Position numbers and translations under genes: made by a program. Under the pieces are notes generated by a model. It worked only from the letters and a program-made list of their open reading frames with translations, did no database searches and was not told where the DNA came from. A DNA stretch of 64,000 nt from Arachnopeziza araneosa. Its lineage: Eukaryota > Ascomycota > Leotiomycetes > Helotiales > Arachnopezizaceae. Shown here one piece after another: positions 11,248-21,804 of this stretch (the first letter of the stretch is position 1; the number at the start of each line of letters is the position of its first letter). The DNA lies in the NCBI GenBank assembly GCA_003988855.1, contig QYAI01000072.1, positions 103,383 through 167,382 on the forward strand, given 5' to 3'.

Positions 11248-11952
11248 GTCATTACGGAAATGTTCATGTCACATACGTCAAATTCCTAATTCAACTTGTG
11301 GTGGTTGGTTTCCGGATAAACCGAATTCACAACATTTCTCCAATTGTCGTACCTGACGCGAAAGTGCGATTCCTCCAGGACCTAGTGATCGGTATGGGCT
11401 AACAATTTTGTAGTATTCAAGAAGGAATGATCCTATAACCTGCCGCTTACGCGACTGCGGTAAATTTGTATCACCTCCTTTCTCGTGTTTCCGCTTTTAC
11501 CCTGTCGAGCTGACCACAACATGAGTGCTCGGAAGCTGCATTCAGCCAAATTTCTGAGTCATACAATACCTGAGGATCCCAATTAGGCAACTTATACATT
11601 TAAAGAGTGGCCAGTGAGGCTATCGCATTCTAAAGATGGCTTTTTGTCCATTTTTGTCAGCTACTGTGTCAGCTACCAAAATTGTGCTCTGCTAACCTTG
11701 GTGAATTTTAATGTTATAAATTCGCGTATGCTTTCACTGCCACAATGTTAGGCACCCACAAACTAAACTCCTCAAAGTCTATAAGTTGTAGATTTTCTTC
11801 TCGGCCATTATTTGCGTTCATTCACCAAATATCGCATCCTTTCCTACTATCATCACCCTCAGCACCACTTCAAGCAGGTCCATCTGAGCCATCAAATATA
11901 ACTCGATCCAATTCTCCATAACTTATATTTTAAGTTTAAACCATTCATCAAC
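11248..11952. other. Intergenic region upstream of small secreted peptide gene
   Basis: About 700 bp with no gene seen. It contains a short direct duplication of TGTCAGCTAC near 11655-11680. The pyrimidine-rich stretch before 11953 probably includes the promoter and 5' UTR of the peptide gene. Confidence 0.4.
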
Positions 11953-12099
11953 ATGCGTCTCAACAGTCTCACTATTCTCTTCGCCTTCGTCGTGTCATTT
12001 GCTGCTGCATTTCCAGCTCCTCTCGACACCCAGAATGTTCCTAGCTCAACTAGCCTCCCAGCTCCGGACCAAGAAGATGGCAGAGGTGGTTACAACTAG
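11953..12099 (+). CDS. Small secreted peptide precursor (48 residues)
   Basis: A short frame encoding 48 residues. It starts MRLNSLTILFAFVV, with a hydrophobic core and an AAAFPAP region that fits a signal peptide cleaved near residues 19-22. The mature part is about 26-29 residues, Ser/Pro-rich and Cys-free, and ends EDGRGGYN. The ATG sits in a good context (CAACATG) after a pyrimidine-rich leader, and no intron is needed. I recognise no family. Possible roles include an apoplastic or signalling peptide, but no function can be assigned from sequence. It lies between the Zn2Cys6 regulator and the Diels-Alderase-like gene, both on the same strand. The main doubt is its length; the strong signal-peptide pattern and the clean stop support it. 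Confidence 0.52.
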   Translation: MRLNSLTILFAFVVSFAAAFPAPLDTQNVPSSTSLPAPDQEDGRGGYN

Positions 12100-13513
12100 G
12101 TCTTCCACGCTTGATATGTTAGCTTGTATACGGGAAGAAGGTGTTGGGGGTTTATTTTTGCAGCTAGTGGGGAGTTAGTAGAGGTGGTCTCAGGCAGTTG
12201 GGAGTTTTGGAGTTTTTGGAGTGACCAGAAGGAAATCATTGCTTTGTTTGAACGTTGTATTATCTTTGGGAGTTAAAAAGGTTGCGTCGGAATAAAAACT
12301 TGAATTAGATGGCATTTGTGCTGCTCAAATTTCCGAGGTCAAGGCATTGAGGGGGTCTCTCATGTGGATTGGTCGAAAGTAAATTGTACTCTTTGCAATT
12401 ATATCGTGCCATTTACCTTCGCTTCAAACTTTGATTCAAACGCATGTCATCTTACTTCTTCTATTGTAGTGAGCCGAGACCTTAAAGGCTCTCCTATTTT
12501 CACACTGAGACATTACTTCAAATGATGCGCCTTTTGTAAGAGGAAATTCAACAACTCTCATAGTAAGATTGAAACCCCAATTAAACCGAAATCTCTGAGA
12601 CACTTCCTGGGAGAATCGTCTAAATCGATTGTAGTGGTTGTATGAGGTGAGGTTGCCCTTCGGCTGAGGAGCCAATCCAAAATGCAGTCTAGAGTCAGCC
12701 GCAATCTCAATTCTGATCCATCTTACAACTGACTTACTTGGAAACTTGGTTTAGAATGTAGTAACAAATAGGTGCCGCATCAACAATTACTCTCACCACT
12801 GCTATATAAAAATAAAAGACAGGTTTTCTTAGTGTAGTACTTGGATGTAGATAGTAACTCTTCAGGTTCAGTCTGAACACTGTTCTCAGCTGAAACTCTC
12901 TCAAGGTATGTTGATCCTGATGACTCGGATAGACACATTAACGGTGCGTTGATAAGCCACGTTTTAGCTATTGAAGCCCGTAACAGGAAAGATTGTGCTT
13001 TGCCCGAATATTGATCATAATATCAGTATTGACATTTCACCCGTCTTCAGAGTTTTGAGAGACCTGTCAATTGAGTCCACAATATGTAACAGACAATGAT
13101 TACGGAAAGTCGATGTTCAGATGGAACCAAGTCACAATATTTGAAAATGACAACAAAACTTCAGGCCTCGGGACTCTTTTAGAACACAGGTTTTAATCAT
13201 TCTCAGAAATTCAATTTCTTTTAGTTGTCGAATTTCAACACCAGTGCGCTCTGATCTATCAGTTAGTCTCGTGGCGTGATAGGTTCGGAAGAAAAAGGGG
13301 CTCGCTTACCAGAAGAAGAACACAATAGAGACTGCCCAATCAGCGAGTAGCTCAGGTGCAACAGAGTACCTAGCTACAGTACCTAGGTAGATTTTGTGTA
13401 CGACCTTCTGAACTACTATTAAGACATAGCAATTTAATCTCACTATATACAGCTTGAAGTTACCCCTCAGTTCTTGCTCTTTGCACAGCATATTCCACAT
13501 CGTGAACTTCGCA
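12100..13513. other. AT-rich intergenic region
   Basis: About 1.4 kb with no recognisable gene. Short frames on both strands lack motifs. A pair of TACCTAG elements at 13367-13389, the second forming a TACCTAGGTA palindrome, lies about 130 bp upstream of the next start codon. Confidence 0.45.
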
Positions 13514-14717
13514 ATGGCTTTCATGACTTACTTCCTCTCAGCATTTCTGTTCACATTCCAATGCCTCTGTACCAGAGTCATTATCCCTTCCACCACCGCT
13601 CTCGGTCCTATCAAGCCGACTTTCACCTCATCTGCCTTTGGTCTAGATAGTCCCCACCTCTCAGCCGTCAACGAAAGCTCCTTCCAGTGGTGGTACTTCG
13701 ACGCCGTAGCACCAAGAGCCAATGCTTCAATTGTTATCGTATTCTATGCCGTCTCTGCAGACGCATTTCCTTTCGTCGAACCAGGTGATATCACAACGGT
13801 TCAGGCGGTGATCAACTACCCGGATGGTAGTATTGATGGGATTGCTATCAATGCCGGTCAAGCTGTTGTTACTACATATGGGCAAGGGTCCTCTGGATGC
13901 TGGGAGAACGCAGGCTCGGAATGGATTGGAACACCTGACTTGTCGTCTTATACGGTTACAATTGATTCTCCTGGCATCCAAGGGACTTTCACGTTGCATT
14001 CGATTGCCCCAGGTCACTACCCCTGTGGACCAATTGATGATTGTCAGAGTATGCTTTTGGGCCCTGAATTTGGCTGGACTAATGCGATTCCGGACTCGAT
14101 TGGTGTGGTTGACTTCACATTGCATGGGAAGCATGTTTCATTCACAGGGTCGGGATACCATGATCAGGTATGGCATTACTCCCCCCAATAACTCAGTACA
14201 AAATTAATCGATCCCAGAACTGGGCAGCTCAACCACTATTTGACATCTTGAAAGGATGGTACTGGGGTCATGGCCGTGTCGGCGCATATTCCATCGTCTG
14301 GTTCTCAGAGCTTGATATCACTGGGAAGGAACACGCCAGCGTATACGTCTCTAAGAATGGTGCTGTTCTCACAGATACTTGTGATCTGAACTCGGTCGTT
14401 GTTCGTCCTATCGGAAGCCCGTATCCTCCTCCTGCTCCCGAGGACGATCAGGTCATGCCGACTGGCTTCCATGTTGTGATTAACTTAGGAACAGAAGGTA
14501 TCATGACCTTGGATGTTGAGGGTAAGTTATGCTACTCTCGGGATTGCTTCATCTGAATTTAAAAGCTGACTTGGTATTAGTTGTAAACTTCATCACCGAA
14601 TTTGCTCCATATATCGATAGATGGACGGGGAGTATCAGCGGTACAATCAAAAACGGAGCTTCAATTGAATATCTCAATGAAGGATTTGCGCTCTTTGAAC
14701 AATTCACCTTGTCATGA
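13514..14717 (+). CDS. Secreted lipocalin-like protein of the CrtC/hydroxyneurosporene-synthase fold, fungal Diels-Alderase-like family
   Basis: A protein of 364 residues in three exons (13514-14167, 14218-14521, 14581-14717) with consistent phases. I chose the ATG at 13514 because it opens a signal peptide (MAFMTYFLSAFLFTF); an in-frame ATG at 13454 would bury that signal. Family hallmarks are FQWWYFDAVAP near residue 55, GSGYHDQ|NW across the first junction, and the WYWGHGR segment. Fungal members of this lipocalin-like fold include intramolecular Diels-Alderases and pericyclases of decalin and tropolone pathways. Others have no known reaction, so activity here is inference. The nearby MDR enzyme and C6 regulator fit a small metabolite cluster, but no PKS or NRPS lies in the window. 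Confidence 0.8.
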
Positions 14718-15040
14718 TTTTACTTGTTGCTGTTCATTTTTCCTAACCTTGTTCCTCGCCATCTTGTTATTTTAGATAGATGATAGGACTTTTCGATATA
14801 CTCTGAAAGTAAACACTTAGGAGTGTTGGGAGTATGTCTTTGCACCGTGCTAAGAATTTTTAACCACTCCATTTGTGAAAGACTTTGCTTCTTGAACAGA
14901 CAAACTTTATACGCATCCAAGCTAACAAATCAGAGCCAGAAGTCTCCACAGCCCTCCACCTACATTCTGTAGATTCTCTAAACCAATTTATCCATTATAC
15001 CATAATACAGCCTCCTGACCTGTTGCCTCCAACCATTCTT
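14718..15040. other. Intergenic, 3' flank of Diels-Alderase-like gene
   Basis: No gene was seen. The right part grades into the degenerate repeat array that follows. Confidence 0.4.
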
Positions 15041-18000
15041 GATCTCACCTCTGAGAGTCAGCCAATCATGGCGTGTATGAGCAGGCTCCGCACAACGCGA
15101 AACGGCAATGATTGGTGCCAACCACAGATCCTGTCTGCCAATGGCAAAAGCTGATATCAGCTCAAGACGCAGGATGGCTTTCGATTTTTCATGCCAATGA
15201 GCCTCATTCCCATTTCCGAAAATGGCAAAAGTGGCCTCCACTTGCATGAGTCTCGCATCCTATTGATCTTCACCTACCAATCATAGAAGCCGAAATCACT
15301 TCACGATGCAAGAGGCTCTTTGGGATTTTATGCCCTCAGTGAGTCATTTAGAGAATATTTGAGCTATTTTTAAATTAGATTTTGGCCTCCACCTTTGGGT
15401 GACCAGCCAATAATAGTAGCCAAGATCATTTTGCCACGCAAGAGGAATTTCCCACGGAACCTTGAGTCATCTCTTGTCAAGCTTCTACCTTAGTGACTCA
15501 CTTTCTCATGAATTAGGATTTCAGAAAATGAACAGCTTTTTAGAAATAAATAGTGGTAAAAGATTGCAGTGAGCTCTTGTTCTTGATAGACGACTTTGGA
15601 GATGTGGTCAGGTATACTGAGCACCTTTGGAGCATATTCAGTCCCAGCCGTAGTTGCTATTCTGAGTTAAATCCTCTCAGAATTGAGTTCTCTGGCCAAA
15701 GTAGACTTGAGATTCAACAAAAGAAGGATTAAATTACACATATCACGAGAAATTCATTTCCGAGCATTCCTTCTACTGAAAGTTCAACACCAAGAATCTT
15801 CCTCGCTGTGTGAGGCCAGGCCAAACCATACCATAGGCCTCGAGTTTATCATATCATATTCGGCCATCATGAACAATTTTCGCACGAGAGAAAATCGGCT
15901 TGCTGAACAGAAACTTGCTTGTCTCGCAAGTTGTGAGTCTTTGAAGACAACCAATCAAGGTGATGGAAATCTTCTGCTGAACACTCTCATATGCTAGCAA
16001 TTCGATCACCGAAAGAGCGGCCAAGACGAAAACGTCCAGTACGCTTGGCCTCCAACCCTTCGACTCTACCAATCAATATGAAGATGCTCGGCCCTCGCAA
16101 GACTTGGTTTTGATGAAGTAAGATGGACTGCTTTGAATCGAAAAACCTCAGGCCGATCTAAGAAAGAGAGCCTCGTGTTTTCGAAAGTAACAAATCACAG
16201 TCTCGTATATGGGCGTTAGATGTTGTCCTCTTTTGAGATTCTGGACACTTGAAAATCTGATGCTGCGAAAACAATCCGGGCAAAAACTGAAGTTCGGCCT
16301 CCAACTTTCAGCACATCAACCAACGACAATGAGTCATTTCGGTGAGAAATCTTGGTTTGCTGAACAGACATGCGCTTGGTTACCAACCTGACCTCCAAAA
16401 TTTGCATCTCAGCCCACCACTGTGACACCACTCGGGTGAGATGCCGGCAAACGAGATGCATCCGCAATATCGAATCTTTTCTCATGCTACGAGTTTGCCT
16501 TCTTCGAAAGCAGTCAATCATGATCCCGAAAATGAAGGGGGTTGATACTGTCCCATCCTGAAAAAATCGAACGGAAAACTTAATATCCCAAAGGTGTACA
16601 GTACTTCAGTAGCCAACTTCAAATTTCTGCTTGCAGTGGGGTTCCTCAGTAAGGAGATTAACTTGATGAAGGGAGATAGATACACCTGCTTGTCTCGAGA
16701 AGATCTCAGTCCCTGTATTCAAGAGGTGGCTTGTGCTACTCTTAACACAGCCAATCAGGGGCCCAGAAATTGAGGATTGAGCACCGTCCTCTCTTGAAAT
16801 TTCAAGCACGGAATCGTGCTTGAAATTTCGGGGATTCGCCCTGAGGCCAAGAAGTTTGGCCTCCAAATTCTTCAATCGACCAATCGCGGTAAGTCTACTC
16901 GGTGAGAACACTTGTGCTCCTCGCCAATTTCGGATGACCAAAAATGATTCCCCGGATACCCACCCACTCGGGCCTGCAACGCCAGATCTCTAACCTTCAG
17001 CTTCTTGCATATCAACCAATTATTGAAAGGCTACTTTAGTCGGTGAGAAGTTGGCTTGTCTTTCTCGTGATACGAGCCCTGGTTCCTTGAGATCAACCAA
17101 TCACTGCTAAAGAAATCGAGGGTTCATTGCTGCCCTCTTGAGAAATTTCGAACGCAATCTGACCGCACTTCCTTCGTTGCTGACAGATTTGGCCTCTAAA
17201 TTCCTGCATATTTACCAATGACGGTGAGTCTACTCGGTGATGATATCGACTCGCAGAAGTGAGATGCACGCTTGAACCTCGTAATTACAAGGTAAGCTCT
17301 GCTTCCTTCTCAGCAGCCAATCACCACTCCAAAAATCGGAGTTTGAACACTGTGCTCCTCACGAATTTCAAAGACCAAAAAAGAAAAAGAAAAAACACTG
17401 TTTCAGGCGCAATCCGCAAGGCTGGCCTCCAAATTCCTCCATGTCAACCAATTATTGTAGTTCTACTTACTCGGTGAGAAGTCAGCTTGCTGAAGCGAGA
17501 TGCAGGTTTCAACCTCTTCCATGCAGGTAAGTTGTGCCCCTCGAGTATATCGAATCAACGTTCCAGAAATAAGAGGTTTAACACTTCCTTTTTAGAAGAT
17601 TTCGAACACGAAAATCCATGAAAATCTATCGGGTCTAAAGGTAGGTGGCCAGTAACAAGTCCAAAATTTTGGCCTCCAAACTCGTGCATATCCACCAATT
17701 ACAGTAAGTCTACTCAGATGCAAGATCCAACCTCTTTCTTGTACGTGAGCTGCGCATCTTCGAAAATGACCAAATAGTATCAGGAAGTCCAGGATTTAGC
17801 ACTAAGTTCTGAGAAACCTAGGCTTAGAAAGAAGGGCATTTTTGAGGTTTAAATGCAACAATCAATAACAATATCAAAATTCTGGCCTTCAATTTCTTGG
17901 GTCTCGAACCGTTGGCAAACTTCTGAGTTGAACCGAGGTCAGCTCAAGTCTGTAAAGCAACCAATAATATTCGCAAAAATCCAGCTTTGGAGACCAACCC

Positions 18001-20700
18001 CCCTCAAGAATTTTGAGACCGGAAAAACAAATATACTTAGGACATCCATCACCGGTAACGATATCTTTGGCCTCCAACTTCCCGCATGTCATCAACCACT
18101 TTGAGAAGTTGGGCTTACCGGCGTGGGATGGAGTTCATGCCAACCTCAGCAAAAACCTATCGTCTTCGAAATAACCAATCACATTCGCAAAAATCCAGCT
18201 TTGGAGACCATCCCCTCTCAAGAATTTTGACACTGAAAAAACAAATATCTCTGGGAAAAGCTGCCCTGTCAACCTTGTCCTTAGCCTCCAACCTCCCGCA
18301 TCTCATCCATCGCTTTGGGAAGATGGGCTTATCGGAGTAGGGTGGAATTCATGCTGACCTCAGCAGAAAACTTGAAGTCTTCGAAATGAACCAGTCACAT
18401 GGCTCGAAACATAGCTTTGGAGACCATTCCCTCTCAAGAATTTCAAAACTGCAGTGCCCCCCGCGCGCGCCCGGTGTGAGGGATTGTTATATGGACGGCG
18501 TCCAAATTCTTGCATCTCATCCAATGACCATCCCTCTACTCGGTGAGAGGTGTCAGGTCACCCAATCACCGAGTATCTACTCAGTGAGAGAAGTTGGGCC
18601 TCGTATAACGAGAAATCCCATGTCTATCTAGGTGCCCAATCCTCAGCAGTATCCAATAGTAACTCCTGAATACAGCTTTGAAGACTGTCCTCTCTTGAGA
18701 ATTTCAACACCATGCAAGTCGTAAATCGATTTGCTGGGGACGATGTCCTGGCCTCCAAATTCTTGCATCTCATCCAATGACCATCCCTCTACTCGGTGAG
18801 AAGTTTCAGGTCACCCAATCACCGAGTATCTACTCGGTGAGAGAAGTTGGGCCTCTCTTGAGAGTTTTAACACCATGCACGTCGTAAATCGACTTGCTGG
18901 GGACGATGCCCTGGCCTCCAAATTCCTGCATGCAACCAATCACTATGAGTCTATCTCGGTGAGAACTTCAGCTGATCGGGAAGCACTCAACTGCTGGTGT
19001 AACTCATGCTCGATATCAGCCAATTGCATCCTCAAGAATTCCGCTGTGAAGGCTATCCCATGTTGTGGTACGGAACTCTCTGGCCGCGTTTGTCGCACAA
19101 ATTGTCGTACACATTGTTACTCAAGATTCTGGGCCTTCAAAATCTTGCATATCGTACAATTACTATAAACCTCTGCGTACTCGATGAGTTCCTGTGTCTC
19201 GAAGTAGGTAGCACTTGATTATGTAAATATCATGTTGTGAAAATAGCCAACCACATCTCCAAGAATTCATTCACCAGAGTGTCCTCTTTTGAGAAATCGA
19301 ACCCATATGCCTCATTAATCAAAGTCCCTCCGTGCATGGCCTCCAAATTCCTGCATATCTTTCAACTGCCAGCCAATCGGGTGGGCTCGTAGAAGCTGAC
19401 TGCCTTAGCCTAGTCTCTTACCTCACCCCATTTGGAAACGTCATCGAGCAACAACCAATCACATCCCTTGAGATCCAGCTCTGAAGACTGTTCCCTTCTG
19501 AGATTTCGAACACCGGCGGGAGGCAAGGTAAAGTGCAGAAATAAATATACGGCCTCCAATTTCCTGCATGTACCCAATTATGGCGAGTCACTTTGAGCAG
19601 CTTGCTGAAGCGAACCGCTTTTGATAATTTGCTTCCTTCATTTGGCAAACAACCTAACATCTGAGATTGAGAATAGACCATCACATCCACAGGAATGAAG
19701 CCTTGAACACCGCACTCTTTTGAAGATCTCAACACTACAAGTTCACATACGTGCCGAAGCCGCAAGATTTTCAGCCTCCCGTTCCCACAACTGGTCTGAT
19801 CACTAGATCAGCGGAAAATTGTTGTTGATGTTATTTACAGAACTCGCATTAACAAAACTGACGAATCAATGGTCCGGAAATTCGAGCTTGGACACTGTCT
19901 TTTACTCGGAATTCGATTTCTACCCCATGTGATATTATTTCTTTGGCTGCCACTTCGGGATTTTGTGAGGCACAATGAGAGGTGAGCCTTGACATGGAGT
20001 CCGCATCAGCCAATCAATGTCCCAGAGATCACAGCTTGGACACTATCCTTTACTCAGAATTCGAACACGTGATATAGTAATGGTGGGAAACGACTCGTTT
20101 GTTGGCCCCCACCTGTCGCAGTTTATCCAATTCGAAGGAGCTATTCCGGGGAATTTGATTGCATCTCTCAGCCTCGTGCCTCTAAAGGCTAGCTTCATTC
20201 TTCTTCGAAAACGACCGATCGACGTCTTGAAGAGCCTTTCTTCTCATCTGTTTGAATGATCTTTGACCCTTAATTTCAACTTGTACTACAATTTCAATGA
20301 GTTTTTTGATGAATAAAAGATCGTACTTTAAGCATGATATCTGTATGATAGAGCCTAGTTCGACTGTTTCCAGAACTTGAATCCCTCAAGTATCTGACAA
20401 CATCTTCAGACACCCAACCACTATGACACGAGTAGAAGATAAGAAGACAACGTACAGGCGACTGGCCGTGTTAATTCCAAGTTGGTGATCGATACTGAAT
20501 GAGTCGGGTACTCTGCGAAAAACGACCTCAGCTCCAAAGATGGAGCCAATCACAGCCTTCAAATACCATCTTTGGGCACTGTCTCTTTCTGAAAATCGAG
20601 TCTCAATGCTTACTCCGATGACTGGAGGCGAAGCATTTGGCCTCCAATTTTAGTAAGAGCCACCTGATGTTCTGTAATCATTCCAGCGTTCGGCCCAATT
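15040..20700. repeat. Degenerate CCAAT-rich tandem array, unit about 210-250 bp
   Basis: A gene-free region of about 5.7 kb made of diverged units in one orientation. Recurring blocks within a unit are GGCCTCCAAATTCCTGCAT followed by a CCAAT motif; CTACTCGGTGAGAA; GCTTGCTGAAGCGAGATGCA-like; a second CCAATCA; and CAGCTTTGGAGACC followed by TCTCAAGAATTT. GGCCTCC-like block starts lie near 15233, 15384, 16047, 16296, 16857, 17188, 17422, 17671, 17882, 18070, 18283, 18500, 18750, 18912, 19129, 19338, 19551, 19770, 20103 and 20638. Exact CCAATCA occurs on the + strand at least 14 times, for example at 15062, 15277, 15951, 16751, 17097, 17317, 18562, 18936, 19455 and 20546. No open frame of note spans the units. 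Origin and function are unknown. Confidence 0.85.
18496..18853. repeat. Recent near-identical duplication inside the array
   Basis: The roughly 107-bp segment at 18496-18602 is repeated at 18746-18853 with only a few mismatches. A second pair, about 18691-18758 and 18852-18918, includes CACCATGCA, GTCGTAAATCGA and TTGCTGGGGACGATG. These are far closer to each other than to other units, which indicates recent local amplification. Confidence 0.85.
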
Positions 20701-21804
20701 TCTATCCATGAGGCTGAATCTCATGGATTCTCACACCACAGTAAACCAAACATTCAACTATCATGAGTAGGTTGTTGAACGAGTCTTGAATGAATTAATC
20801 CAAACATCTGAATCTTGCTTCCAGAAATCTGACTTCAGTTCTGCTCCAGATAGAGTGAGCTATCAGAATAAAATACAATACAAATCTGGTAAGTAAGCTC
20901 GCAACGTCGCCAATAGCATTATCAGATTACAAGACAACCCAAAATGATACACGAGATGAGTGTTCAGACCAAAGCCCATGCTGAGAAGACCATGAAGATT
21001 GGCGACAGAAACGCTGATTCCTCGCAAGCGCGTTTCCGAAGAAGAAACGCGCCAATTTATCCCGGTTCCAGGAAAGGGAGCTCCCAACATTAGCCGAAGT
21101 TCTGGAGATGGTATTCCGGCGATTCTTCCTCTTCATCAAGGAGCCGAGAAACAACAAACGGCTGATAAATGTCAGCGCCTCTAGAGCCGCGCCGTTGGAA
21201 GATGAGTTCAAGAGGCTAAGACAAACGGAGATGCAAAGGAGAGTGGACGCCTCGAGTCAGAGTAGAGGACAACATACCCTTACGAGTCGGTGCTGCTTCC
21301 TTCTACTGTGATGGAAGATGGAGGTCCGCCTGTTTGAAGGAGAAGATTGAGGCCGCTTGGATCACGTGTGGGTGCCAAATGGTTTCACCATCTTCAACTT
21401 GGCAGGGCCGGTTTAAAAATAAGCTGCGGTAGGACGGTGGCCAATTGCGTTATATAACCACCAGAATCCTTCCTTCGCCTTCGGCGTCTTTGCGGATGAT
21501 CTCTTTTCCTCTTGATCTCTGTCTTCCTGATCGCGGCTTGGGCCCGCGGTGTCGTCATCAGCCGAGGAAATCCAGAAGTTGCACTTAACCCCACTAATTG
21601 TTTCCTGAAGCTTTTCTACGACAGTCACGATAACCACAACTCTCGTCCTATTTGCAATTGACATCTCGAGGGTCAATTGACTTACCTTGAATCACGATCT
21701 TTTGCTTTCTATCCGCGATCCGATCTTCTTCCCACTAACCCACCAGCAATGCCGTTGACCTGAAACAACTTTTCCTTCCCTCTCAAACCACAACTCCCGC
21801 CCCA
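20701..21804. other. Intergenic region with possible decayed coding stretch
   Basis: A charged open frame on the + strand (about 21000-21311, including EVLEMVFRRFF and EDEFKRLRQTEMQRR) looks somewhat protein-like. It lacks a start codon in its left part and has no recognised homologue, so I do not call it a gene. The right part contains the promoter region of the kinase gene. Confidence 0.35.
21440..21457 (+). promoter_or_regulatory. CCAAT and TATA-like elements upstream of PKA gene
   Basis: CCAAT at about 21441 is followed closely by TATATAA at 21451-21457, roughly 350 bp before the kinase start codon. The location suits a core promoter with a long 5' UTR, but the spacing between the two elements is unusually tight. 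Support is by motif only. Confidence 0.35.

Noticed and set aside
15040..20700. CRISPR array or coding repeat gene in the repeat region
   Set aside because: Units are about 200 bp and diverged, with no short identical repeats and no common open frame, and the genome is clearly fungal.
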